A stretch of DNA of 64,000 nucleotides from Sulfitobacter alexandrii (lineage in GTDB: Bacteria > Pseudomonadota > Alphaproteobacteria > Rhodobacterales > Rhodobacteraceae): positions 2,728,001 to 2,792,000 of the forward strand of contig NZ_CP018076.1 in assembly GCF_001886735.1 (NCBI RefSeq). Direction: 5' to 3'. The notes beneath the pieces are model-generated. The model was not told the DNA's origin. It ran no database searches and worked only from the letters and a program-made list of their open reading frames with translations. Below are positions 1 through 7,149 of this stretch, piece after piece. Both the position numbers and the translations under genes were made by a program. How positions within the stretch are numbered: position 1 is the first letter of the stretch; every line of letters begins with the position of its first letter.

Positions 1-5
1 TCCCC

Positions 6-43
6 TGTTCAGTGTCGCGTGTTGCTTGTTCAGTGTTGCGTGT
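6..43. repeat. Two-copy direct repeat, 17 bp, period 21
   Basis: Positions 6-22 and 27-43 are 17-mers (TGTTCAGTGTYGCGTGT) that differ at one base and have a 21-bp period, two helical turns. They lie just beyond the end of the relaxase gene at the window edge, so more copies could continue to the left. A short inverted repeat, TCCGGC-N5-GCCGGA, follows at 43-59. Iterons of a replication origin or a mobilization-related site are possible, but two copies are too few to decide. Confidence 0.45.
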
Positions 44-67
44 CCGGCGGAGAGCCGGATTTGCCCA

Positions 68-1612
68 TCAATGGCGTAGCCCATGCACGTCCTCCCCCAT
101 CTCGTCGTTCACCGCGTCCCGAGGCGCTTCTGCGCCTCCAGCGCGAGCGACAGGCTGTCCTTCAGCTTCGACGGGGCCTGCGTGGTGTCGGGGCCATCCT
201 GCATCCAGCCGTTCAAGGCTTCGACCAATGAGAGCTGCGACCTGAGCAACGCGATCATGGAGCCGCGCAACCCATCCAGTTCCGTCCGCCTGTCCTGTCC
301 GGAGGCGGCCAATTCCCGCGCGGATGCCTTCGAGGCTTCCGTCAACTGCTCGACGTAGCCCAGCAATTCGCGTTCGAGCGGCGTCAGACCATCCATCGCT
401 CACTCCTTCGGGATCATGAGGCAGTCCACGGGTTCCCCCGCCAGCGAACAGCGGGCCAGCACCGCCCGGCCGCTGCGCGGGATCAGATAGGTCGCCTCCG
501 GCCGCTCGATCACCCGGAGCCCCATCGTGTTCAGGTTGGGCATCAGCCAGGTCATCACCGTCCAGGTCGAGACCCCGGCGCTGATCATCAGGCAGCAGGC
601 CACCAGCATCGGCCACATCAGGGCCTTCCATTCCGGCCGCGCTGCGTTCGCGCTCTGCCTCATGAGGTGCTTCCTCACGCGCAGCAGGTAGCCTTCCGTA
701 TCGGTCTTGATTGTAGCCAGCGCGTTTTCGGCAATGGTCTTCAAATCGGTCCTGAAGCTCTGCAACTGTGCGTCGATCGAGGCGGCGTTCTCTGCCCTGA
801 TCCGCTCCATGTCTGCGTTCAGCTTTTCGCTCAGCCGTTGCTTCGGCTCTCCAGTCTTCATGGAAAATCTCTCCTCTCAGGCGAAACCGTTCTTCGGTCT
901 CGGGGTCTTTGACGGTCAGGTAATTCTTGCCCGCGCGGGGCACTTCGAAACCCGCATCGGTCAGCGCAGCGATCATTCCGGCACGGTCCTCGATCAGCCC
1001 CATGGAAATCTGGTCGCCGATCCAGGCATGGAGCCCGTCGCGCCCGGCGGCGCGGTCGGGCGCTTCGGACACCGGCTTGACCTCGGCCGCGCGTTCCACA
1101 TCCATGGGATCGGCCCAGTCGTGGGTCTTGTTCATCAGGTCGCGCAGGCTGTCGAAGGCGCGTTCGTAGCCGGGGGGCGCGATGTTGAGGCTGCGTCCGC
1201 TGTGCAGCTCCATGCGCGGCGTGCAGAAATGCAGCTCGACGCGATCCTCGTGGGTGTGGCGCACCCAGAGGCAGGCGTAGCGGTCGGCGTCGAGGCCGGC
1301 GAAGGCGATCTCCTCGAAACGGTCGATCACCTCCTGCTGCTGGTCTTCGGTCGGGGCGTCCTCGCGGGCGAAGCTGACGACACCGGCGCGATAGGTCCAT
1401 TTGTGCGGGCAAGCGTCGATCAGGTCGATCATGCCCTGAGGATCGCCGCGCAGGACCTCCGGCAGCGGTTCGCGGATCACGGTCATGGGCTGGCCGGATG
1501 CATCGCGGATCAAGTCGCGGTTGTCGTCATAGGCCAGCACGGTGCGGGCGGTCAGGTATTCGACAGGCCCCGCGCCGCCGCCCTTGCCGTTGGGGAAAAA
1601 CTTGATCAGCAT
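68..1612 (-). CDS. mobA: MbeA-like (MOBP) relaxase
   Basis: A 514-residue relaxase that would nick oriT and pilot the strand during mobilization. The N-terminus (residues 1-130) carries Tyr19 in the context GPVEYLT, the same position as the catalytic tyrosine of ColE1 MbeA. It also carries the motif HTHEDRVELHF with H119, E126 and H128. Spacing matches the HEN triad of the MbeA family, but the last residue is His instead of Asn. The C-terminal half is Arg/Gly/Asp-rich and low in recognisable structure, because the same DNA encodes two other genes in another frame. The start at 1612 is preceded by GGAGG at 8 nt and overlaps the mobC end by 7 bp; the open frame further upstream is ignored because it lies inside mobC. 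Confidence 0.88.
   Translation of the reverse strand: MLIKFFPNGKGGGAGPVEYLTARTVLAYDDNRDLIRDASGQPMTVIREPLPEVLRGDPQGMIDLIDACPHKWTYRAGVVSFAREDAPTEDQQQEVIDRFEEIAFAGLDADRYACLWVRHTHEDRVELHFCTPRMELHSGRSLNIAPPGYERAFDSLRDLMNKTHDWADPMDVERAAEVKPVSEAPDRAAGRDGLHAWIGDQISMGLIEDRAGMIAALTDAGFEVPRAGKNYLTVKDPETEERFRLRGEIFHEDWRAEATAERKAERRHGADQGRERRLDRRTVAELQDRFEDHCRKRAGYNQDRYGRLPAAREEAPHEAERERSAAGMEGPDVADAGGLLPDDQRRGLDLDGDDLADAQPEHDGAPGDRAAGGDLSDPAQRPGGAGPLFAGGGTRGLPHDPEGVSDGWSDAARTRIAGLRRAVDGSLEGIRAGIGRLRTGQADGTGWVARLHDRVAQVAALIGRSLERLDAGWPRHHAGPVEAEGQPVARAGGAEAPRDAVNDEMGEDVHGLRH
109..396 (-). CDS. MbeD/MobD-like mobilization protein, nested in relaxase gene
   Basis: A 95-residue protein read in a different frame within the 3' part of the relaxase gene. 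The start LTPLERELLGYVEQL resembles the leucine-rich opening of the MbeD/MobD family of ColE1-type plasmids. The rest is helical and predicted coiled coil. The start codon has AAGGAG six bases upstream, and the preceding nested gene ends within that ribosome binding site, so the two are translationally coupled. In ColE1, mbeB and mbeD also lie inside mbeA. MbeD-type proteins are linked to entry exclusion or mobilization; the exact job here is inferred from position and weak similarity only. Confidence 0.7.
   Translation of the reverse strand: MDGLTPLERELLGYVEQLTEASKASARELAASGQDRRTELDGLRGSMIALLRSQLSLVEALNGWMQDGPDTTQAPSKLKDSLSLALEAQKRLGTR
400..861 (-). CDS. MbeB-like mobilization protein, nested in relaxase gene
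   Basis: A 153-residue protein in the same alternative frame as the following nested gene. Residues 1-70 form a charged helical, coiled-coil-like region. A hydrophobic segment at about residues 80-105 would span the membrane. The C-terminus has the pattern LRVIERPEATYLIPRSG, similar to the end of MbeB/MobB proteins, which usually finish with a short beta-rich segment after the membrane helix. AGGAGA lies about nine bases before the ATG, an excellent ribosome binding site in the middle of the relaxase gene. MbeB-type proteins are thought to stabilise the relaxosome and anchor it at the membrane near the helper T4SS. Confidence 0.75.
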   Translation of the reverse strand: MKTGEPKQRLSEKLNADMERIRAENAASIDAQLQSFRTDLKTIAENALATIKTDTEGYLLRVRKHLMRQSANAARPEWKALMWPMLVACCLMISAGVSTWTVMTWLMPNLNTMGLRVIERPEATYLIPRSGRAVLARCSLAGEPVDCLMIPKE

Positions 1613-2097
1613 CCGGGCGGCCTCCGGTGCTGGGCGATGATCTCCGCCAACCGCCGCTCGATGCCGACCAGCGCCGCCGCCACGCGCAGGGCCTCGATCT
1701 CGCTGGCCCGGCCCGCGCGGGTCGCCGTGTTGAGCCACCGCGCGATCTGGTTGAGGTTCCCGCCATAGCGGGACACAGCCAGCACGAGTGCGGGATCGAC
1801 ACGGGGCGCAGGCTTGCGCCGCTTCGGAGCCGCACCCGTGGCGAGCTGCCGAAGCATGGCGGACATGGACAGTCCGCGATCCGCAGCCGCCTGCCGGATC
1901 AGCGCCTTTTCCTCGGAGGAGCAGTAGAAGAACACGGCTTCCTGCTTCTCCGAGGGGATCGCGCCCCGCGCGGTCCGGTTGGGGTTCGAAGGGGAGGCTT
2001 GCCGCCCCTCGCAAGGCCCCGGTTTGACGGTCGAAGACCTAGAACCGGGTCGCCTTGCTCTTTGCACTTCACCAGAACTCATGACCCCACCCGACAT
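1606..2097 (-). CDS. mobC: MobC-family relaxosome accessory protein
   Basis: A 163-residue protein. After a low-complexity N-terminus, residues 45-75 contain a ribbon-helix-helix-like stretch (EAVFFYCSSEEKALIRQAA). The MobC signature follows (RYGGNLNQIARWLN) near residue 115, ending in a helical tail. MobC proteins bind oriT and help melt the nick region for the relaxase. The gene touches its upstream neighbour through TGATG and overlaps the relaxase start by 7 bp, so the three form one operon. A later ATG at 2082 is an alternative start; neither start has a convincing spaced Shine-Dalgarno sequence. Confidence 0.85.
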   Translation of the reverse strand: MSGGVMSSGEVQRARRPGSRSSTVKPGPCEGRQASPSNPNRTARGAIPSEKQEAVFFYCSSEEKALIRQAAADRGLSMSAMLRQLATGAAPKRRKPAPRVDPALVLAVSRYGGNLNQIARWLNTATRAGRASEIEALRVAAALVGIERRLAEIIAQHRRPPGC

Positions 2098-2951
2098 CAA
2101 GCCGAGGCGCGAAGTGCGCGAACTAACGGACTATTCAGGGTCGCGGCTAAAGGGCGAGCACTCTTCCCGGCCTGATTGCCGTCAATCTCGCCAGTGGCTG
2201 TGAAGTCATCCGGAAAGGCCATTTTTTCTTTTTTTGTATTTTTTGAATCTTCTCTTTTCTCTTGTGGCGGCAGGGTGTCCCCACCCTGATCGCACCCTGC
2301 CGCCACCCTGATGGCCTCCTGCATCTGAACTCTGTCAGCTGCTCGCTGCATCTTGGCTTCCGCTTCTACGAGACCAAGCATCACATCTTCGAACTCGCGA
2401 GCAACCGACGCGCCGTATTCCCGAAACTCTTCCTCTAGAAACGGTCGCAGGTTCCGAAACACGACCCCCGCGGTCGCCAGGAATACGCGAATTTCATCGA
2501 CGATCTTCGGCCCGTGCTCGCTGCCCGCTTTGAAACGCTGCGCCCGAGCGAGGCACCCCAGGACGAACTCAGCGATAGAGCGGCGACAAATGTCAGTGGT
2601 CGGCAGTTCGCCGGACAGATAACCCTGCGCCAGGTTCTGGACGCGCGAGAGATTGTCAGGACAATTTATGGACCGAAACCAACCAGAGATTCTGAGCAGT
2701 TCGACCTCTGAATCATATTCAAGCAACTGCGCATCGTTCAGTCGCTGAACCGAGACTTGCAGCTGCTCCTCTGTAATCCCTGCCTCGGATGCAAAGAGAG
2801 AACGTGGATATCTGAACAAGCCGGAATAATCGGCCTGAGAACTCAGATGTGCGGTGAAGTAGACGTTTCTGTCTGTGCAACTTCGAAGGCCGCGAAAAGC
2901 AGCTGAGTTAAGCAGCGAGACATTGAGCATGGCAAATTTCTTGCGCGCCAT
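2097..2951 (-). CDS. Uncharacterised protein upstream of mobC, possible winged-helix replication-type protein
   Basis: A 284-residue protein I do not recognise by name. The first 110 residues (from MARKKFAMLNVSLLN) look like the N-terminal winged-helix domain of phage or plasmid replisome-organiser proteins: a short basic start, then alternating helices and GLFRYPRSLFASEAGITEEQL. The middle is helical, and the C-terminus (after about residue 225) is Lys/Glu-rich and disordered. GGAAAGG about eight bases before the ATG supports the start. It is the first gene of the mob operon, so a role in element replication or transfer control is inferred. Its lower GC and A-rich patch (about 2215-2260) differ from the chromosome. 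Confidence 0.6.
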   Translation of the reverse strand: MARKKFAMLNVSLLNSAAFRGLRSCTDRNVYFTAHLSSQADYSGLFRYPRSLFASEAGITEEQLQVSVQRLNDAQLLEYDSEVELLRISGWFRSINCPDNLSRVQNLAQGYLSGELPTTDICRRSIAEFVLGCLARAQRFKAGSEHGPKIVDEIRVFLATAGVVFRNLRPFLEEEFREYGASVAREFEDVMLGLVEAEAKMQRAADRVQMQEAIRVAAGCDQGGDTLPPQEKREDSKNTKKEKMAFPDDFTATGEIDGNQAGKSARPLAATLNSPLVRALRASA

Positions 2952-3076
2952 AGGGCAAACCTTTCCCGTCAACCCAATTGCGGTTGGGCTGGCGATTGCC
3001 GGTGTTCGGCATCTGTCATGGGGTTGAAATCTGGGGCGCGTTTGTCCTAGGATTCCGGTGATTACGCGAATACGAC

Positions 3077-3101
3077 AAGGCCCCGCCCCGTGCGGGGCTT
3101 T
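3077..3101 (-). terminator. Hairpin terminator after the small HTH gene
   Basis: A nine-pair stem (AAGGCCCCG with CGGGGCTTT, one G-T pair) with a seven-base loop starts 13 bases after the stop codon of the HTH gene. It could act in either direction; the T-rich side is on the plus strand, so termination of the HTH transcript is probable rather than certain. Confidence 0.45.
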
Positions 3102-3113
3102 GTACTTTGGAGC

Positions 3114-3317
3114 CTATGCCGCATCACCAGGAGAGACGCGGTTCTCTTCGATGTAAGCGTTCAGATCGCGCCCGAGGTATTTCACCCGCCGACCGAACTT
3201 GACCCATGCCGGGCCCACCCGCCGGTGACGCCACTGCGCCCGTTTCGCGCGAGGGGCGATAAGATCAAGCTCTTTGTCACCATCATCGTAGACACGTTCG
3301 TTCTCAAAAATCTCCAT
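3114..3317 (-). CDS. Small helix-turn-helix protein (AlpA/excisionase-like)
   Basis: A 67-residue basic protein. The core VGPAWVKFGRRVKYLGRDLNAYI is typical of the AlpA/HTH_17 family, in which the wing residues before 'R-Y/L-x-x-DLxxYIxxN' contact DNA. Such proteins on integrated elements act as excisionases or activators of the integrase gene. A longer frame begins at 3380, but MEIFENERVYDDG at 3317 is the more natural start. It lies in the same orientation as the integrase and about 100 bp beyond the unknown gene, which fits element control. The DNA-binding call rests on motif appearance only. Confidence 0.65.
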   Translation of the reverse strand: MEIFENERVYDDGDKELDLIAPRAKRAQWRHRRVGPAWVKFGRRVKYLGRDLNAYIEENRVSPGDAA

Positions 3318-3413
3318 TGTTCCGACATCGCCTTTCTTCGGTTGCGTTCGACTACATCCATATTGACCAGCCTGCCGCAAACGTCCTAGCGCAATCGAAA
3401 AAGCAACATCTTT

Positions 3414-4079
3414 CTACTTGAAAACAATGACTTGCATTCTTTTCTGTTTGATTGGTTTGGTATGCGTTGCCATGTTCAGGAGATCTCGGAACAGATACGG
3501 GAACTGAACAATGTGCGAATGGTCGAAACCAGGAACACGCGCCGCGAGTCGTTGCGCTTGAGCGTAGTCCAAATACACATATGCCAGCACCGGCTCGTAG
3601 AGCGCCCATAGCTTCTGTAGTGATCGAGGACTTCGTCCTAGGTAGTTCCGTGCGACTTCGATCCCTTCCGTATCGAGCACGCTCTTATATTCTTGCTGGG
3701 CAAACCCCTGTGCGTCAGCATATGCCGTTCCCTTGGATGACCCATGAATGACGATCCGGCGCAGCACATCTCCTAGGCGCATGACGTCCTGGCACATTTC
3801 ATCCTGACCCAAGGCGCATTGTTTCACTGCATATCGAACAGCGCCTTCAAGCAACAATGGATCAGAGCCAGGGGTTGGCCACAGTGCGTCCCGCCTACCG
3901 GTCTTCAGGTACTGATCCCGAGCTCGAATCTCCAGCAGCCCGGTATGCAGCTTCAAAAAGTTGGCCTTCGTCTTAGTTGCTATTAGCAGCGCTCGTATGG
4001 CGAGCCACGCGGCGTCAAACTCCGAAATGAAAGACAGGTGGGAAATTCTTGCCGCGACATGTTCGATTTCAGTTGCCAC
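3414..4079 (-). CDS. Uncharacterised 221-residue protein downstream of integrase
   Basis: I do not recognise this protein. It is 221 residues, mostly alpha-helical by composition, with no signal peptide or membrane segment. It contains the stretches FLKLHTGLLEIRARDQYLKTG near residue 40 and NYLGRSPRSLQKLWALYEPVLAYVYLDYAQ near residue 145. The start is three bases after the integrase stop, so both genes are probably on one transcript. Its base composition is lower in GC than chromosomal neighbours. Cargo or a recombination accessory are both possible. Confidence 0.6.
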   Translation of the reverse strand: MATEIEHVAARISHLSFISEFDAAWLAIRALLIATKTKANFLKLHTGLLEIRARDQYLKTGRRDALWPTPGSDPLLLEGAVRYAVKQCALGQDEMCQDVMRLGDVLRRIVIHGSSKGTAYADAQGFAQQEYKSVLDTEGIEVARNYLGRSPRSLQKLWALYEPVLAYVYLDYAQAQRLAARVPGFDHSHIVQFPYLFRDLLNMATHTKPIKQKRMQVIVFK

Positions 4080-4082
4080 AGA

Positions 4083-5264
4083 TCAGCCCCCACGTTGCGA
4101 ACAAGCGAAATGGTTCCAATCGCGCATCAGTTCGCGCCTTCTGGAAAGAAGATCAGATCGCGCATAGGCTCGCTCCACCTCCGACCCGACCTTGTGCCCC
4201 AAGCTCATTTCCGCCACCTCGCGTGGGTGATGACCCTCCTCGGCAGCCCAATCCCGAAATGCTGATCTGAAACCGTGCACGGTCACGCCGTCGATATTCA
4301 TACGCCGGAGCAACATCAGCATCGACATGTTCGACAGCGGCTTGTGCCGGCGCTGGCCTTCAAAAACGCATTCAGAGCGCAGTGCCTTCAATGGCTCGAT
4401 AATTGCCAACATCTGATCTGTAAGCGGGACGCGGTGTTCAGCACCCGTCTTGGTGCGTTCTTCTGGGATCGTCCAAATCAAGTCGTCAAAGTCAAACTCC
4501 TCCCAGACAGCTTGCAGAACCTCGCTGGTTCGGCACCCGGTCAGGCAGGTGAACATCAACGCTTTGGCCGCCATGCCGCTTTGTTGCGAGAGCTGCGCGT
4601 AGAATGCGGGCACATCCTGCCAGCGCATTGCGTTATGGTGCTTCACCTTCGCCTTCACGCGCGGCAGCACACGGGCGTCCATCACGACCGCCACGGGGTT
4701 TTCACCCTCGCGGTAGCCACGAGACCGGGCCACATCGAGGACCGCCTTCATCCGCTGCGCCACCCTGCGCGCGGTTTCGTGTTTCTCGGTCCAGATCGGC
4801 GACAACACCTGCAAGATTTCCGGCTGGTCGATATCCGAGACCGGCATCCGGCCGATCTTGGGAAAGGCATAGTCCGCAAGCGTGTTGATCCACTGTTGGC
4901 CGTGCTTCGGATTCTTCCAGGTCGGCAAGCGCTCGATGTGGACCTGCCGGGCGACCTCTTCGAAACAGGGCACGTCCTGATCCTTGTGGTATTTCGGGTT
5001 GAGGCCTTGCTTGGCGAGGCGGCGGTACTCCAGGGCGCGTTCACGAGCCACGTTGAGTGTCACGACGTCAGCACCGCCGAGGCCGAAATCGGTGCGAAGC
5101 GGCTTTCCCTGCCGATTCCGCTGTCCCTTCACCGTGACGCGGACGATCCAGCGCCGCGCGCCGGATGGATCGACCACCAGATACAGCCCGTGGCCGTCTC
5201 CATGTCGCCCAGGGCCGAGCGTTCGGACCAGATTCTTCGTCAGCTTTCCCGAGGTATAGGCCAT
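4083..5264 (-). CDS. int: Tyrosine integrase, P4 type
   Basis: A 393-residue site-specific recombinase expected to insert and, with an excisionase, excise the element at tRNA-Ser. The N-terminal arm domain (LTKNLVRTLGPGRHGDGHGLYLVVDPSGARRW) is typical of P4-type integrases. A core-binding domain follows at about residues 95-190. The catalytic domain shows Arg in TGCRTSEVL, His-x-x-Arg in VHGFRSAFRDW, His in SLGHKV and the nucleophilic Tyr in ERAYARSDLL, so all active residues are present. The start at 5264 (MAYTSGK) is preferred to the ATG at 5354, whose extra 30 residues are hydrophobic and not conserved in style. It reads away from the tRNA 3' end, 149 bp away. Confidence 0.93.
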   Translation of the reverse strand: MAYTSGKLTKNLVRTLGPGRHGDGHGLYLVVDPSGARRWIVRVTVKGQRNRQGKPLRTDFGLGGADVVTLNVARERALEYRRLAKQGLNPKYHKDQDVPCFEEVARQVHIERLPTWKNPKHGQQWINTLADYAFPKIGRMPVSDIDQPEILQVLSPIWTEKHETARRVAQRMKAVLDVARSRGYREGENPVAVVMDARVLPRVKAKVKHHNAMRWQDVPAFYAQLSQQSGMAAKALMFTCLTGCRTSEVLQAVWEEFDFDDLIWTIPEERTKTGAEHRVPLTDQMLAIIEPLKALRSECVFEGQRRHKPLSNMSMLMLLRRMNIDGVTVHGFRSAFRDWAAEEGHHPREVAEMSLGHKVGSEVERAYARSDLLSRRRELMRDWNHFACSQRGG

Positions 5265-5412
5265 ATAAAATACCACAGTTCGTACCACCAAATGAACAGA
5301 ACAGAGCGCAATCGAAACGAAGCCAATGAAATCAACGAACGCAGATGAGCGCATAAGTTCAGTAACTTATACGCTATCAAGCGGTCCCATGGGGTTCAAT
5401 GAAAATGGTGGG

Positions 5413-5440
5413 TGGCGGAGACGAAGGGATTCGAACCCTC
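5413..5440. other. Probable attachment site at the tRNA-Ser 3' end
   Basis: The tRNA 3' half (acceptor and T-arm) faces the integrase gene, the usual geometry for P4-type integration in which the element restores the tRNA 3' end. The exact crossover and length of the duplication cannot be set, because the partner site is outside the window. Confidence 0.55.
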
Positions 5441-5502
5441 GAGACCCTTCCGGGCCTACTCCCTTAGCAGGGGAGCGCCTTCGACCACTCGGCCACGTCT
5501 CC
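5413..5502 (-). tRNA. tRNA-Ser (anticodon GCU)
   Basis: A 90-base tRNA with encoded CCA. The seven-pair acceptor stem GGAGACG/CGTCTCC, the anticodon loop CTGCTAA giving GCU, a class II long variable arm and the T-loop GGTTCGAATCC are all readable on the minus strand. The gene is intact although an element is inserted against its 3' end. It reads AGC/AGU serine codons. The 252 bp between it and ychF hold nothing I can support. Confidence 0.97.
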
Positions 5503-5754
5503 GCCGACGTGTCTATGGGGCGCCTTCAGGGAAAACAAGCGGTTTTTGCCTCGATTCCGCAACGGGTTGAAATAACAGCGCGTTGCGGGGCGATGTGGGA
5601 GGCCGGCCCGTGGTCGCCGAACCATGTCGCACGGCCCCGTTCCGGCGCGCGCCCGATGCCCTGCCCCCGGTCAGGAGGCCGAAACCAGTTCACCGGCCGA
5701 TGGAGCCGCCCGTTCCGGGCATCCGGTTCACACCGTCGGGGCGCAAAGACTCCG

Positions 5755-6852
5755 TCAGGTATTGAAGAGGAAGTGCAGGACGTCGCCGTCCTTGACCACG
5801 TATCCCTTGCCCTCCGCGCGCATCTTGCCCGCTTCCTTGGCCGGTCCCTCCCCGCCCAGCGAGACGAAGTCGTCGTAGGCGATGGTTTCGGCCCGGATGA
5901 ACCCCTTCTCGAAGTCCCCGTGAATCACGCCCGCGGCTTTCGGGGCGGTGGTGCCGGACTTGATCGTCCACGCGCGCGCTTCCTTGGGGCCGACAGTGAA
6001 ATAGGTCTCGAGATGCAGCAGCTCGTAGCCCGCCCGGATCAACCGGTCGAGCCCCGCTTCGGTCAGGCCCATCTCCTCGAGGAACATCTCCGCTTCTTCG
6101 CGGTCGAGCTGGCTGATCTCCTCCTCGATCTGGGCGGAGATGATGACATGGGCGTTCCCCTGCGCCGCGGCCATGTCGGCCACTTTCGCCGAAAGCGCGT
6201 TGCCATCCGCCGCGTCGCTTTCGCCCACGTTGCAGACGTAAAGCACGGGCTTGGTGGTCAGCAGTTGCAGCATGCGCCAGGCCTTCCGGTCCTCGTCGTC
6301 CACCTCGACCACGCGGGCGGGCTGGCCCGCTTCGAGCACCTCCAGCGCCGCGCGCATCAGCCGCTCCTGCTGGACCGCTTCCTTGTCACCGCCGCGCACC
6401 TTGCGGACGATGTTCTGAAGACGCTTCTCGATGCTTTCGATGTCCGCCAGCATCAGCTCGGTCTCGATGGTCTCGGCGTCCGCCACGGGATCGACCCGGC
6501 CCTCGACGTGGGTCACGTCCCCGTCCTCGAAACAGCGCAGGACATGGGCGATGGCGTCCACCTCGCGGATGTTGGCGAGAAACTGGTTGCCCAGCCCTTC
6601 GCCCTTGGACGCACCTTTGACCAGACCCGCGATATCGACAAAGGTCATGCGGGTCGGGATGATCGAATTGGATTTCGCGATATCGGCCAGCTTGTCCAGC
6701 CGGGCATCGGGCACGGCGACCTCGCCCACGTTCGGCTCGATCGTGCAGAAGGGAAAGTTCGCGGCCTGTGCCGCCGCCGTGCGGGTGAGCGCGTTGAAGA
6801 GCGTGGACTTGCCGACGTTCGGCAGCCCGACGATACCCATTTTGAAACCCAT
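5755..6852 (-). CDS. ychF: Redox-responsive ATPase YchF
   Basis: A 365-residue Obg-related P-loop protein. P-loop GLPNVGKST is at residues 9-17, the switch region [12 protein letters not shown] near 32-43 and the G3 motif [10 protein letters not shown] near 73. The G4 motif is NVGE instead of NKxD, which in this family shifts specificity from GTP to ATP. A coiled-coil insert lies near 130-170 and a C-terminal TGS domain ends [12 protein letters not shown]. Length matches the family exactly. YchF binds ribosomes and down-regulates antioxidant responses in other bacteria. In many bacteria it lies beside pth; here pth is 11 kb away. Confidence 0.97.
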   Translation of the reverse strand: MGFKMGIVGLPNVGKSTLFNALTRTAAAQAANFPFCTIEPNVGEVAVPDARLDKLADIAKSNSIIPTRMTFVDIAGLVKGASKGEGLGNQFLANIREVDAIAHVLRCFEDGDVTHVEGRVDPVADAETIETELMLADIESIEKRLQNIVRKVRGGDKEAVQQERLMRAALEVLEAGQPARVVEVDDEDRKAWRMLQLLTTKPVLYVCNVGESDAADGNALSAKVADMAAAQGNAHVIISAQIEEEISQLDREEAEMFLEEMGLTEAGLDRLIRAGYELLHLETYFTVGPKEARAWTIKSGTTAPKAAGVIHGDFEKGFIRAETIAYDDFVSLGGEGPAKEAGKMRAEGKGYVVKDGDVLHFLFNT

Positions 6853-6893
6853 GATCCGGCCCCTTGTTCCTGCGTCTGCGCCCTCCTAGGGGG

Positions 6894-7106
6894 TCAGCGG
6901 CGCGCGCGCAAGTCCTCGGCGCGGGCGGCCTTTTCGCGCGAGGAAAAGATCAGGAACCACGCCAGCAGGATGAACATGGGGTGGGTCAGCCCACCGCTGA
7001 ACAGCAGGGCGGGAATCCAGATCAGGAAGATCACGATCCCGAGGATCGGGTGCCCCGTCAGAAAGATCGAGAGCGGCGGCAGCAGGATGGCAAGCAGGTA
7101 ATTCAT
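6894..7106 (-). CDS. Small membrane protein, Pmp3/YqaE-like
   Basis: A 70-residue protein with two membrane helices, from MNYLLAILLPPLSIFLTGHPILGIVIFLIW to a second helix near residues 40-58, ending in a charged tail (SSREKAARAEDLRARR). The opening 'LLAILLPPLSIFL' and the following G-x-x-I/L pattern resemble the Pmp3/YqaE stress-linked family, but the typical family core is only partly present. The start at 7106 is chosen because the frame further upstream overlaps the preceding gene. Function unknown. Confidence 0.65.
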   Translation of the reverse strand: MNYLLAILLPPLSIFLTGHPILGIVIFLIWIPALLFSGGLTHPMFILLAWFLIFSSREKAARAEDLRARR

Positions 7107-7149
7107 ATCCGGGATATAGGTGCGGTTTTTCCGGAGGGAAGAGCCGCGT

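Larger units (their letters stand above)
1..5440. mobile_element. Integrated mobilizable element, left part cut by window edge
   Basis: A tyrosine integrase reads away from the 3' end of a tRNA-Ser gene. It is followed on the same strand by an unknown gene, a small HTH protein, an unknown protein, MobC and a relaxase with two nested genes. This combination of integrase plus mobilization genes, with no type IV secretion genes visible, defines an integrative mobilizable element that would borrow a helper conjugation system. The unknown genes at 2.1-4.1 kb are poorer in GC than the chromosome to the right. The right boundary is set at the tRNA 3' end. The left end and the second att copy are outside the window, because no duplicate of the tRNA 3' end was seen in positions 1-4000. 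Confidence 0.8.

Noticed and set aside
1613..2014. N-terminal extension of the relaxase frame
   Set aside because: It lies entirely inside mobC in another frame, is Arg/Gly-rich, and the start at 1612 has a good ribosome binding site and puts the catalytic Tyr at position 19 as in MbeA.
3480..3510. GAAC-N8-GAAC as an SOS box in the element
   Set aside because: The spacing is eight instead of seven, and it is inside a coding region.
5326..7101. Long plus-strand open frame opposite ychF
   Set aside because: Its composition (Arg/Gly/His-rich, no domains) is that of an antisense shadow of the ychF codons; it also crosses the tRNA gene.
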